From Gordionus sp. m RMFG-2023 (taxonomy: Eukaryota; Nematomorpha; Gordioida; Chordodea; Parachordodidae): 64,000 nucleotides of DNA. The DNA lies in the NCBI RefSeq assembly GCF_954871325.1, contig NC_088777.1, positions 33,519,366 to 33,583,365 on the forward strand, in the 5' to 3' direction. Each line of letters opens with the position of its first letter. The stretch's first letter is position 1. The notes under the pieces are model-generated. The model did no database searches. It had not been told where the DNA came from and saw only the letters and a list, made by a program, of their open reading frames with translations. Shown in pieces: positions 10,701 to 22,574 of this stretch. The position numbers and the translations under genes were made by a program.

Positions 10701-13700
10701 AAGGTCGTACGAAACACTTGTGGATTTCACATGGAACCACCTTAAATAGTACTGAAATTTATTATCTTATATCCACCCCATTTTTTACTATATGTGGGTT
10801 CAAGTTGCAATATTTATTATTTTATTAGGATTTCTATTGGATAGACAGTAGATGATGTTTAAAATTATCACTATTAATGGTTTTTATATCTATTTATGGT
10901 GAGGATTTGAAAGAATGTTCTCTAGTTTTTCTTTCAGTGAAACTTGTTTAAATTTTTTGTTCACACATGACCAAGTATCGTATCAGCTATTGAACACATA
11001 GTGTTGCTAAGTAGAATCTGAGTTTAAATATTTAACTTTACAGCCAATTTTGTTATCAGTGACTAAAATCCAAGAGTGCTTGGTGAGAAATTATATATTG
11101 TTATGACTGAATTTCAACATTTTTTAACTCAATCTTTCTTGGATGTGAAAACATGAAAATATTTGACAAGGAATATGAGCCTCATACAAGTATTGAAACA
11201 TCATTATTACCCTCTAAATATAGAAAAGTGGGTCGAAGGGGAAGTTAATTATAATAAAGTAGTTAGAGTGGGATCTAGAGCTGGATTGAAACAAATGGAG
11301 AAAGTTGTAGATTTCAACTTAATTCAATGTAAGATCGCGCCTAACTTGAGCACATATTTAAATCAATAAAGTAATGACAGACAATCCTAATTAAATATAA
11401 TAATCAGTAATTATTTACTCTAGTAAGCAACCCAGATGTGAGCGCATTCTTAGTATTTATAATTATTATAGCAAGTGTTATACTTGCAAACCAATTTGAT
11501 TTTATAATTCATTTAGCAAACCGGTTCATTTCTATTAAGCAATAAATCTGAAGATATTGCAAAAATTTAATAACCAGTTCAGGCGACCCAGCACCAGCAC
11601 TGACTCTAACCAGAGTTGTTAAACCCTACTTTTTAAGGTAGCGCACTATCGCCATCGTTATTTGTCAAAAAAGTAGCTACAGTTATTGCTACCCATTAAA
11701 AAAAGTGGCAGACTGTTAGCTACTATTTTTCAAAAGTAGCTAGATACTTTTTGTAAAAAAAACTGTTTTATTTTTTGCTTAAAAATTGTATAGTATTATA
11801 AATATTTAAATAGAGTTAGTTTTGATTATAAAAAAATTTATGTAAAAAGACTATAATTTATGTTAAAAAAATAAATATTTATGGTAATATTCATTTTTTA
11901 ATAATATAATCATTTCTAAACTATCATTCCCATATCTAAAGCGACAATCAGAAAGTATAAATTTCGAGAACTAAATAAACTCTCAAATCACTTGAGGGCA
12001 AGGCAGCATTTAATTTACTTACTTTTATTATAAGAAAATTTACTATGAGTATTTTTAGATTTAAAAAACGCGTCTAGATTTTCTATTATATTAGTATCCT
12101 TTATTTCAAAGAAATTATCAGTAAAAGTCGTTTTTGTAATTGTAACTAGGGCATTTTTGTTTGGTATAAATTATTCAGCTTTACCATGAGCCTATCACGT
12201 TTATCTTTAGCATAATCGGAATTGATATATGGCCAGTTTAGTTTAAAATTGGGATGAATCATAAATTTTATTTGCAAGTATATCGTATGTTTTGTCTGAC
12301 AGTCTATTATCCTTTTGAGGGCTAATGCTACAAGTCTTCTTTTTAAAGTCTGGCCTGTGATTCCAAAATAAGCTCTAAAAATATATCAGATCAATTTATA
12401 AATATAAACAAGTTTTTACCTTCTGCTATGTTTCCAAATATCTGCCATGGTACATATATAGGATATCTCTGATAACTCTGCTATTAGAGCATCTTTAGTC
12501 ACTTCAAAGTTATCTGCTATCTTAATTATTAGTGTTTGGTAACATAAAATTGTTGTACCAAGGGATAGAGTTTTAACCATCATGATAAATGATGGATTAT
12601 CAACCAAGGACATTGGCTGAGCTGTATCAATTATAAAATCGACAATGACTTTATCAGCCAGCATCTGAGAAATATTGGCATTTGCAATATTATTAATTAA
12701 TTTAGCTTGAATTGAATGGATGTAGTCTCTCCTATACTAAAATTATTACGATGTTTTTCTATCTTTTTAAAACAGTTGGCATAAACATTCTTATAAAATC
12801 TATTAGAATTTAAAAATGGCAATTACCTTTAGGTGTTTTTTGAAGTTAGCTACTAGATTTATTTAAGGATATATATTTTTTAAAATTTTAAACAAATAAA
12901 TTTGTAGCCACCTTTTGTTTTTACAATTTGAAAATATTTCTCAAATTTTGGAAATGCAGAATGAGTATTATTGGTATCATGAAAAATTTATTCCAGGGTG
13001 CTTTCCATTTCATTAACATCATTGTCTGACTCACTTACATCGATTTGGATATCCATTTGTGATGACATTTTAAATAATACACCAGATCAGATGATTTCGG
13101 TTTATAATACAAATTGAAAATATAAATTTAATTTCAAGATTAAACAAATAAATCATAAAAATTATAATTAATTTTTCATGTTTATAGTTACATTCATTAT
13201 ATTTTGTAGCTCGCTCTAAAAAATAAATAATTGGGAAAAAGTAGCGTGCTATTAGCTATTGCTACCAAAAAAGATAGTGTGCTACAAGTAGCGTGCTACT
13301 TTAACAACTCTACCTATAACCTAATTTAAATAATATATTTATATACATAATTATAATCAAAAAATGTATTATACCATAGAGAGTAGTCCTGGTTTATCAT
13401 GTTTTAGTACAAAGTTTTCATCCTTAAAGTTCCCTCCATATATACTCATAACACCTGTACCATCATTCTATAATCAAATATATGTGAAAATTTGGAATTT
13501 AATAGGAATATTTTTAATTAGGAAATTTATATATAAAGTAATAAAAATTGTTCAGAATAAATTATGTATTAAAAAAAGGATTAATGTAAATCCCTTATAT
13601 TATAGAAGAAATTTTTTACTTTTCATGCTTTTGAATATCGCTCGAGTTTATTATTTTTAATAAGAAGCAAATTTTTTGACTGATTATATTTAGTATTTCT

Positions 13701-16564
13701 CTAAGTGCAGATTATTTCGTAATTTTAAAATATAAATAGTGCAGAGAACTGAAATAAGTGCATTTTTTGTTTTTCTTCATCACCATTTATTTAAAGTTTA
13801 TTTTTTTTGGTGACTATAGGTACTAGAGCTCTGCAAGTTCTACTGGCCCAAAATGTTTATTTTTAGTCTGACTACACTCGAAATTTGTTTATTACAAAAA
13901 TAATGGACAAAATACCAAATTGGGAATAAGGATGATATTTCACCCATTTTTAGAGATTTCTTTAAGAACTTAATTTAAATCAGGGATATAAACCCTTCAA
14001 CAAAAAAAAGGGTCCAGGTCTGGGTATAATAATAATTTAAAAAAAGTCATTTCAATATATACACATTCATAATTTACAAATAAAATTTTTTAAAATGATA
14101 TAATTTATATTTTAACTGTTTTATTCAATCGCACAATCATAATATCTTCTAAAATATCATCCTTGAGATTTCCATGTAAATTAGACTATATATTTCAAAG
14201 ATGAAAATCTACGTTCTATGCTTACCTAAAACAGATAGTCATTAAATTATTGTACTTGCATGGCCGGTACAGATGACAATTCTAGACAAGATATATAATT
14301 CTGGATATATTGAAGAATTTTAAAATATTTGTATTCCTATTTATTCTCTTAACTTCTGAAAACTTTTCTATTAAGATGCAATAGGCATATTTTGATCCTC
14401 TATCTGATGATAATTTGTTTTGTTCTCTATCTAAAAGTAAAATTTCAAGATAGTCAATGTTGCTATCATTTTAATCACTACAACCAGTATGTATTATTGT
14501 CGTAGTCTCCAATATATTGTAAATAATGGAGTTTTGCGTAAGCCATAAATTCTTAAGATAGTCTTTAGCCATTTGCTTTTGCTCAATACTCAATAAAATT
14601 TGATATCAGGGTCTAAATATATAGAAGCATATGCAACACTATTTTGCAAATATTGTTACTCTCGAATATTATGTTTTCTAATATTTCATACGAAAGGACT
14701 AGTAAATCTTTCTAAATCTAACCAGCATCTAATCCATATGCCAATGCCATGAAAATCAGATAAACATAATTGTTATGAATGATCTTAAAGTTGTTATTTT
14801 TAAAGGAACTAATAAACTAGTAAGGTCCTTTATTTGGCACCAATCATCTTCCGACAAAATGTTCACATGCTTCTATAATAAAATAATTACAGAAATCTTT
14901 CAAACTTAATAATAGTTCTAGCATCATACAAATTGAGGGCCAACGTGTTGTGCAATCTAATATTGTCATTGGCCTTTTTATTCATTTTAATATTCTTACA
15001 ATTGTGGGAGTTCTTAAATATTTTGCAACATCCCTTGCTTTAGTTTTAAAATTATTATTTTTAGGAAATCATTAATAGTCAATTGTAGAGTATGGGCTGC
15101 ACATCTGATGCAAATATATTTGTGGGAATATCTATTAATAAATTTACATAATAAAATATTATTAGCTACACTAGAAAATAATTTTTGATATCAATCTCTA
15201 AATAAAATGGAAGTCCAGAAAGAAAATTGAAAGAAAAACGCGAAGATAAAATAAATAATAAAAAATTTTATATTATTTAAAAAAAAAAATTTTATATTAT
15301 TTTTTACCCAGAACCCTTCACTTTTAAAGAAGGGTCCAGGTTCACATCCCTGATTTACCTAGCATTTATTAATATCAATTTCAAATTTACTTTAAAAATT
15401 AGGAGATATAAGTGAGATTACCAATTTTCCACTGTAATATGGGAATCAAATTGGGGAAGATAATATTTTGTCCATTTTTAGAGATATTTTTAAAAACTTA
15501 ATTTAAATATATGTGTTTAGTTCCTTAGTATCTTTTAATATCAATTTCAAATACACTATAAAAATGTTCTAGGAGATATAAGTAAGATTCACAATTTTTT
15601 GCTGTTTCCATACCAAATTCATCAAAATGATGACTACAACTTTAAATGTCATGAACCCTAAAAGTTTACAACATTTTTTAAAGATTTCTATTTGAAAATA
15701 TTGGAAAAACACTAAGCAACATATTCCATATAAATTTATTTAATTTATGTTTTTTATGCAATTCATTTTGTTCATATTTTGACTAAATTTTTTTTATCTA
15801 TGGGGGACAAAGTTTACAAATAGTACTCAATTATTTATTAGGACCTTTTCATCTTGGTCATCAACATTAAAGACATAGCATATGTATTCATAAAGTATGT
15901 GTCTTAAATAATATTTTTAAATAAAAATTATTTGGGTGGAAAACATGTTCTTATAATATTACTCATGAGCTAATAATAAAAATATCAAAATTCCAAAGAA
16001 AACTCATAGAGGACATGATGCATGCAATGACATTGTCATTGGATATATGATGAATAATGTAAAATACAAGAATTCTAGATTATCATAAAAATTTTTTAAT
16101 TAAATTATATGTAACTGATAAATCTAAAAAAATTTTTTTGATATAAAACATGTTTTTATTGTTATTTTCATATAAAAAAATTATTACTTACATTTAGAAA
16201 ATCCCCACCTTGAATCATAAAATCCTTAATAACCCTAAATAATTGATTAGTCTTGCTATTAGAAAAATGTATACCTATGAAATGTAGATTTTTTAAAACC
16301 CATAGGAATTCCATCTTTTTTATGCTCCCCTGTACAAAATTGCCTTCATTTTAATATTAAAACAAAAAATTAATATTTGTTAGACCTAAAATTTTCAGCA
16401 GTTTTAGGGACAATATCGGCATAGAGTTCTATCTTAACTCTTCCCACTTCCTAAGGTTTATAAAAATAGAGAATAGCAAGCTATAAATGTAATATAATTA
16501 AACTTACCGTTGTCCCAACCATAATATCAAAGAAAACTATAGGATTTGCAGGATTTCGTATCAT
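7746..16564 (-). CDS. PPIH: Cyclophilin H, spliceosomal peptidyl-prolyl isomerase (7 exons)
   Basis: Exons in coding order: 16508-16564, 16386-16450, 16275-16343, 16192-16234, 13375-13467, 7984-8071, 7746-7855. All introns are GT..AG and phases agree. They total 525 nt, 174 residues plus stop (human PPIH has about 177). Seen: [27 protein letters not shown], the catalytic-Arg motif [15 protein letters not shown] (Arg64), [18 protein letters not shown], and the H-type tail [12 protein letters not shown] then ECGEM. The tail and the long [16 protein letters not shown] loop separate PPIH from cyclophilin A. Family knowledge: a proline isomerase bound to the PRPF4/PRPF3 part of the U4/U6.U5 tri-snRNP, in the nucleus. 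Phe130 stands where most cyclophilins, human PPIH included as far as I recall, have the cyclosporin-contacting Trp. Intron 4 holds one hAT (13981-15352) and intron 5 two (8264-10334, 11611-13312), yet the frame is intact. 10343-11610 is AT-rich intron with no recognised feature. The start is the ATG at 16564, right before the conserved NP. Confidence 0.95.
8264..10334 (-). mobile_element. hAT transposon A (2.07 kb) in PPIH intron 5
   Basis: Starts CAGGGTTTCGAACCG and ends CGGTTCGAACCCCTG, an imperfect terminal inverted repeat. It is flanked by a perfect 8-bp duplication CTATAAAG (8256-8263 and 10335-10342). About 150 bp inside each end is packed with CGGTTCGGTT words, typical subterminal transposase-binding clusters of hAT elements. 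It lies in the same direction as the host gene. It holds a broken transposase (about 8693-10140). The exact target duplication argues for recent insertion. Confidence 0.93.
8693..10140 (-). pseudogene. hAT transposase A, frameshifted
   Basis: Reading leftward: [18 protein letters not shown], then [10 protein letters not shown], which has the second catalytic Asp of the hAT RNase-H fold. An acidic/Asn-rich insertion (DDDLNNNDI) follows, then [29 protein letters not shown] and YLDPSNVF. Last is the dimerisation block [21 protein letters not shown]. The frame changes between about 9223 and 9257, and again near 9870. The N-terminal BED zinc finger and the first Asp segment are missing, so the element is internally deleted as well as frameshifted and cannot encode an active enzyme. 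Confidence 0.88.
11611..13312 (-). mobile_element. hAT transposon B (1.70 kb) in PPIH intron 5
   Basis: Starts CAGAGTTGTTAAACC and ends GTAGCGTGCTACTTTAACAACTCTA. Flanks ACTCTAAC (11603-11610) and CCTATAAC (13313-13320) agree at 6 of 8. Subterminal words GTAGCTA/TAGCTAC and TAGCGTGCTA repeat at both ends. The tip TTGTTAAA/TTTAACAA matches hAT G at 36642 and the MITE family. Transposase remnants on the minus strand are joined across an internal deletion. Confidence 0.85.
12180..13080 (-). pseudogene. hAT transposase B remnants
   Basis: Pieces in order: [39 protein letters not shown] (a worn BED-finger region), then [20 protein letters not shown] with [13 protein letters not shown] and [13 protein letters not shown]. 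After a splice-like break comes [20 protein letters not shown], which then jumps to [13 protein letters not shown] from the C-terminal part. So the middle of the catalytic domain is deleted. DIW holds the first catalytic Asp, and FGITGQ follows as in other ZBED-type hATs. Not functional. Confidence 0.8.
13910..15640. repeat. Local tandem duplication split by hAT C
   Basis: Unit 1 is 13910-13980 plus about 15353-15440; unit 2 is about 15445-15640. Shared phrases are TTTTTAGAGATTTCTTTAAG / TTTTTAGAGATATTTTTAAA, AACTTAATTTAAAT and TTAATATCAATTTCAAAT, then AGGAGATATAAGT. Unit 2 shows what the hAT C insertion site looked like before insertion and supports the chosen boundaries. Confidence 0.65.
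13981..15352 (-). mobile_element. hAT transposon C (1.37 kb) in PPIH intron 4
   Basis: Starts CAGGGATATAAACCC and ends GGTTCACATCCCTG. GGGTCCAGGTCTGGGTA near the left end is mirrored by TTTTTACCCAGAACCC and AGAAGGGTCCAGG near the right. Flanks ATTTAAAT and ATTTACCT agree at 6 of 8. Worn transposase pieces on the minus strand include [14 protein letters not shown] (about 15075-15115) and [20 protein letters not shown] (about 14910-14970). Several stops separate them. It splits one unit of a local duplication (13910-15640). Confidence 0.82.
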
Positions 16565-16699
16565 CCTTTCGAATATAATGTATCAGACATATTGTCATCT
16601 ATCACCTTCATGTAAATTCAGAGGGTAATGATGTGTAACGTTGAACGCTATTAATTTTTTATGATTTTTGTATTCTCGGGCCAAACGCTAGCTGTGAAT

Positions 16700-17040
16700 G
16701 AGGTTACCCTGCATTCACAATTAGCGTGACTTCTTGGTGAAGAATAGATTTAATTCGATTTGATTTAATTCATATTTTACGAATATTTAATTTATACTTT
16801 ACGACAATTAACATTTAACGAATATTTGATTCGTATTTTATGAATATTCAATTCTATTTTATGAATACGAATAACAAAATATTTTTTATCCATTATTCGG
16901 TCGAATTATTTATATAATTGAAATTATTATGCTATTCGAAATTATTCCTAAATATTCCTAAATATTCAAAATTATTTGTATATTCTAAATTATTTGTAAA
17001 TATTCCAATTTATTTTTAAATATTTGAAATTTACGTAGGT
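16700..17040. repeat. TTCGAATA-type AT-rich repeat
   Basis: Repeated words ACGAATATTTAATT, AACGAATATTTGATTCG, TATGAATATTCAATTC and TTCGAAATTATTCC. Similar words occur at 7440-7570 (ACGAATATTT, TTCGAATAACAAATTCG). Probably a worn short transposable element; no ends or target duplication could be set. It lies upstream of PPIH, 140 nt beyond the start codon. Confidence 0.3.
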
Positions 17041-17299
17041 ATTTAACATTTTCCTTTTAGGAACCTTTTTTTAACCCTTAGTTCCACAACTGTAAAACAC
17101 TTTTAAAAATTTTAATAACTTTTCCTTTAATGTTCTTTGTATTGTCACAAATTTCCACACTCTCTAGCCACACATTCTTCCTTTTGACATCGAAAACACT
17201 CAATGTTTCATAATGGAAATATTCCTTTTTATTTCTCACTCTCAATAGTTAGCATAGGTATTATTGCTGGTATTACATTCCTCTCATTGTGATCAAATC

Positions 17300-17636
17300 G
17301 TCCATAACCCGTAAATAGCAAACTTTCTTTTTTTCACGCAGTAATCTCTTATCATATGGCATTGTCTACCACAGTTATCCCTCTTCCTTGAAAATCAACG
17401 GTCTCATTTCTAATAGCCTTCCCTGCTAATTTTCTCTAGGCCCTCTATATGGCCCCAACAGTTGATTATTATCAGATCCTCCATACTGGTCTACATTCTC
17501 AGGCCTTTTCTTCCTTTCATTATAATTCCAACTCCCAACTTCACTAACAGGCCACACTTCAATCAATTCTTGCAAAGGTGACCACATTACCTTTTCAATC
17601 ACATTCTTTTCTCCGTGTCCTTCTATCGTTAAGACC
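17300..17636 (-). pseudogene. Possible retroelement Gag remnant (fossil)
   Basis: On the minus strand the stretch is less AT-rich than its surroundings. It reads as short coding-like pieces with Trp, Arg and Lys in Gag-like order, followed by a zinc-knuckle-like block. The GC-rich MITE at 17637 lies at its edge. Old and broken; no reverse transcriptase nearby. Family not assigned. Confidence 0.3.
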
Positions 17637-18059
17637 AGTGGCGTAGCTAGGAATTTTCCTTAGAGGGGGTCCATACATATAAAAGCCTAGGAGGCTTCGC
17701 CTCCCAAACCCCCTTTTACGGGCCTTCGGCCCTTTTGCCTGGCCTTCGGCCAGGTTTATCTTATAAATCAACCATATCTTCGATAATATATAATAAATAA
17801 ATTTTTTAAATGCATCAATAATTTGTTTTATAATTTAGTAGATTATTCTCAATGACTTTATAATAATACAATCCAGAATAATTTCAATAGTAATATAATA
17901 TCCTTCCACAAACATCAAAATCAGAAAAATATAAATATTATTGGTTTTTATTTAATATAAAGTCACCACTTATAAGTCTTTTGAACGTATAATCTAAAAA
18001 TAAATTTTTGCTCTGGGAGGGGTCCAAACCCGAAAACCACTCCCGTAGCTACGCCAGTG
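17637..18059. mobile_element. hAT-type MITE D with GC-rich palindromic interior
   Basis: 423 bp, starts CAGTGGCGTAGCTA and ends TAGCTACGCCAGTG, a 14-bp inverted repeat with one mismatch. It is flanked by a perfect 8-bp duplication GTTAAGAC (17629-17636 and 18060-18067). The interior has GAGGCTTCGCCTC, GGGCCTTCGGCCC and CTGGCCTTCGGCCAG, three hairpin-forming palindromes far richer in G+C than the genome. No ORF. Confidence 0.92.
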
Positions 18060-18865
18060 GTTAAGACTTTTATTCACTTCGGTTTCTCGTAATTCTTTTA
18101 CCTAGATTAAATTACACATTCCTATGGGATCAACGTTCCAAAAATTTTATATTGTATCTTCCAGTATTTGACAAATTTTAAACTTTTCATCAACATTTTA
18201 GTAAAAAGTTATAATCAACATCAATATAAATATTTCGGTCATTTGTTAATATTAATAGTTCAAAAATGTAAATATACATCCACCATTTAAATTATCGAAT
18301 CATTCCCTTTAAGATCAGATTAAATTCATACTGTTTTTATTATCCCGAAACTAAAAAAGGATAATTAACGCTTTTGGTATTTTAGACCCATCCAATAATT
18401 TTTATAATTAACTCTTTCGCTGGGTCGTCGTTAGCTAGGTACTTTGGGTGCGAAGGCACCCCCCTTTTCAAAATTAGCACCAATTTTGAAAAATAAAACA
18501 GCACCATATTTTTTTAAAATTAGCATCAAATTTTTAAATAATTACATTTAAACAAATATATTAATATTAAATTTAAATCGTTTTTTACAAAATTTTAGAG
18601 CTTATTTAAAATAAATATCAATTTTCTTGTAACATTAAATCCTAATATTTTCATAATTTTCTTCCTTTCGCCATAAACAAATATAAAGTTAAAAATCATA
18701 AAGACTTATATTTTAAATACATTCATTTTTGTGCTGATTATTGAATATACAAAAAATTGGGATAATTTTCCAAAAAATTTAATGTTTATTTTTGAATTGA
18801 TCTCATGAGACGTTTTTATTCTAACAAATAAAATGGTCTCTTTGAAGTTAAGGGGAAAGTTTACA

Positions 18866-19205
18866 TAAGCTGTGTGAGAAATTGTATAGTATATGGTGGT
18901 GAAACATGGGCAATGAGAGCGTCTCTCGAAGCTAAATTGGAAAATGAAAATGAATATGGTTAGATGGATGTATGTATATATGAGAAAGATTAAAACTAAC
19001 AAAAGATTGTGGCAAGTAATGAGGAGAATAGAAACATTTGGAGTGATAATGCAAAGAAATAGACTGAGATGCTTTGGGCATGTGGAGCATAAGACGAAAG
19101 ATAACTGCGCCTCGATGGAAGTAAGGATCAAGGCCTCCAGGATGACATAGATAAAGGTGATAAAGGAGGATATGAGATAAACAGATCTCACAAGATGCTC
19201 AGGAG
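18866..19205 (+). pseudogene. Non-LTR retrotransposon (LINE) RT C-terminal fragment
   Basis: Frame pieces VYGGETWAMRASLEAKLE, then (next frame) MVRWMYVYMRKIKTNKRLWQ, RNRLRCFGHVEHKTKDN, then VIKEDMR and TDLTR. This is the conserved tail of jockey/L2/RTE-type reverse transcriptases: YGxETWxL, RWMxGVxxRDR, RxRLRWFGHVxR, then RKxWxxxIxxDM. It has one frame change near 18950 and stops near the end. The 5' part is absent, as expected for 5'-truncated LINE copies. Clade not assigned. Confidence 0.75.
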
Positions 19206-19931
19206 TGGCAAAAATGAAAAAGGAGAAACAAAAGCAGAAACTGATTTATTCGGACAAACCTAAAAATCTTTATTAAAGGGAGAAGAAAAAAGAATAAGCT
19301 TGGTAAACATATAATTTTTTTGATAAGAAAATCTAAAAGAGAAAAGTTATTATTCATTATTAATTCGTAGTCTTGTAAAATTTTTGATAAATAATTACAA
19401 GGCAGCCGCCAATCAACAATATGCATAAAATAATAAAAAATAATATGATTATTATTTTTGGAAAATATATCCTTTTCTCCGTTGAGAAGATAATTATTAT
19501 TGGATTATGATATTTGATTTTTTTTAATATTTGGATTATAAAATGTTTGATATTAGTTGAATAAAATCATTAAATACAATATGGTGTATTCTTCTTTTAC
19601 GAGAAAAGTTGAAATGTTAAATAAAGTTAGGAGAAGTTAATTGAGAATATTGATTATGAGGGTAAAACAGTTGAGTTATATTCTATATATGTGTTAGATA
19701 CTATTTTGATTATATATATTAAATTTAATTTAGAATATATGAATCTATAGACATTAATCCGACCAAACACCGGGTAAAAGCCTACCGTAGGCCCTCTAAA
19801 TGAATGTGAGGGGGAGTGGGGGCGAAACATCCTATAAACTATACATAAATAGAAAATATTTATAAACACTTAAAATTTTTTTTATCAAACTTTAGCACCT
19901 TTTTTTGTAAAATGCTAATGAATCCCCCTGA

Positions 19932-20075
<144 letters not shown>

Positions 20076-20305
20076 CTAATTTTGAAAAAATTGAAATATG
20101 GGCTAATTTAGTAATATATTTTTCTAAGTTTTTTTGATAAGAAAATCTTAACGACAAAAATCTTTTATATCGCGGTTATTTAAGGATTTTTAAGCGACAT
20201 AGGCATATCCAGGATTTTGCTAAAGGGGGGGGGGCTTGGATGATTTCCTATATAAATTTTATTGGAGATCTTTAGATTCATTCTTTGTAGGCCTTTGACT
20301 ATATT

Positions 20306-21925
20306 TAGACCTGTGCGACTATCGGCGGCCGGCGCAATTTTCAAAAAATCTTATCGACGGCCGGCGGCGCGCCGATTTTTAGCCGCCGTCAATAAAATCG
20401 GCGTAAATCGACGCAGTTATAAATCTTTATAGCATAAATTTTTTAATTGCTCATTATTTAAAAAAAACGAATATACACTACTCTACAGATATCTCGGCAT
20501 ATTTTTTAATATTTATTTAATAGAAAACACATTATAAATCCAAAATCGATTTCGTAATTTTATAATTATAATGTATAAAAATTATTTTATTTAAATTTTC
20601 GGGACATAATGATGATCACCTTGAATTTAACGTCAATCCAGAGGTAGAGAAAACTCTTTCACTAGGTGTGCTACTCACCCGAATGCAAAGAATTTTTTGG
20701 CGAGCCTGAAAAGATTGGAAAGTTCATTCTTCTTTTCTCTTCAAAAATTTAGAACGTCCATATCTTGTGAATATCGTTTTCCAGAAAACTGTGGCATTCT
20801 TGTTCAAGTCACTTAACTTGGAATCATAATTTATATTTGTTGAATGTTTATTTGCCAATTTTGTCAAATAACTTAAATTTAGTAATTCATCTTGATCCTC
20901 ATTAGCTATAATTACTACCTGATTATCATCATTCTCTATAAGTTTAAGATGTTTTATTATAAATTCTGAAGCTGTTTGCTCTATTAAATACTTTGAAACA
21001 ATTGTCAATTTTGAAATCTTCCAATACCTTGATAATTTTAAATAAAAAATAAAAGAATATTATATATTATTACTTGCAGATTACAAACCGAAAATCGTAA
21101 CGCAAGTTTTTTTAAACATATTTTCCTTAAGTGAAATGATTTCAGAACTATCACTATCATTTACTATTAAATTAGTTTCAATTTCACTTCTAAAAAATAA
21201 CGCCAAGTTTTAAGTAGGCCCTTTTTGTACTGAAAGAAATTCGACAGTTTTTTTATTTAAAAGAAATGCTAATAGTTCTTCTACAAGCTCAGATTCATAA
21301 TTTGATAATTTGAGAAAGTGCTCCAATTCTTTTCAAAACATTATTAATTAAATTCTTATTTAATCCAGATATGCTTTCTAGCATAATTAATATACTATGC
21401 CAACGTGTTGGGACATTTAATTTTAAGGTTTTCATATGCGTGAAATTATTGCTATTATTATCATTGGAATTGCAAGGCTGTCCGATCAAACATGTCTGAT
21501 GCTAAATCTATTGTACTTAGATATTTTTTTGATCTTCCTCGAGTTCAAATCCAACCTCTTCAGTTTTATATCTTAGAGCAGTAATAATTTCTCTAATTCT
21601 TGCAAAAAAATTTCCAGACTATTTATTTTTTATTATCCAGAGTTAGGATATTAAAATTATTTATAGAATTATTAAATGTGGATGCATCAATTTTAAAAAT
21701 ATGTAAAATTATGGTAACTTGAATTTTAGATTATAGATTGATTGAATTCTTTAATGACGTCATTATAATTATGATTTTAAAATCAAAATCCTAATTGACA
21801 TTAAAAAAATTACAACAGTGATAAGGTATGAAATATGAAAAAAATTTCTTCGCCGGCCGTGCGCCGCTTCGGCGTAACCAAAAAAGGTCGGCGGCCGACC
21901 AACAGCCGACCGGCGCACAGGTCTA
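20306..21925 (-). mobile_element. hAT transposon E (1.62 kb), GC-rich ends
   Basis: Starts TAGACCTGTGCG and ends CGCACAGGTCTA, with a perfect 8-bp duplication ACTATATT (20298-20305 and 21926-21933). Both ends carry CGGCGGCCGGCG/CGCCGGCC words, a strong G+C island. The interior is ordinary AT-rich DNA with transposase remnants on the minus strand. Confidence 0.92.
20724..21489 (-). pseudogene. hAT transposase E remnants
   Basis: Two pieces on the minus strand. 21489-21295 has KLNVPTRWHSILIMLESISG, the TRWxSxxxMLExI motif before the hAT C-terminal third. 21008-20724 has LIEQTASEFIIKHLKLIEND and LNKNATVFWKTIFTR, a region rich in helices expected just before the dimerisation block. N-terminal BED finger and catalytic segments are missing. 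Frames are interrupted between the pieces. Confidence 0.75.
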
Positions 21926-22574
21926 ACTATATTAGATTTTTCCATAAATAATTTTTGGGTTTCACTTTTTTTAAAAAATAAAAATCCTTTTTTTAAAAAA
22001 TTTTGAATTGTAGTCGCTATTATAAAAATTTATTAACTATTACTAATGATGTAAAGTAAAATAGAAGATATAAATCTACGCACATTTTAAAATAAATTGG
22101 CTCTTTTTAGCATCCCCTTTTGTAAAATGCTAGCGACGCCCCTGCGCTTTAACGATTCAAGTTCAATCAAACACTTTTTATATTTAATGGTTAGCTCTTC
22201 AAGCTCAATCATACACTTTTTTTTGCTCCTCAAATTTAATGATATCTAATCCCCAACACAGAATAAATCATTAAAAATTGACGCAATTGTAAAGAAGATT
22301 AAATTTTTATTTATGAACTAATCTTTTGTATATTTTATTGTGATTTACATACCAATTTATATAGCTATAATATTTTTTAAAGTATTATATTCGCTCTTAT
22401 ATATTTTGTATTTTCAAATAGTTTATTATTTGTGCTCGAAATCATCATATTTTCAAATAAATTGGTTCTAATATATTTATTAATTCTAATAAATTTTATA
22501 TAATGATAATATCTAATAAATTTGATGCTCCAAAAAATCATTTTAAATTCCCCTCCTCCCTCATTTCCCTTCTA

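Noticed and set aside
11163-11369. 68-residue plus-strand ORF inside PPIH intron 5
   Set aside because: No family resemblance, no repeat, and it lies in intron DNA; likely chance.
13364-13660. 98-residue plus-strand ORF
   Set aside because: Its first part is antisense to PPIH exon 5, whose minus-strand reading is clearly the conserved one.
18706-19191. 161-residue minus-strand ORF
   Set aside because: Antisense shadow of the LINE RT fragment on the plus strand; no recognisable protein features beyond chance hydrophobic runs.
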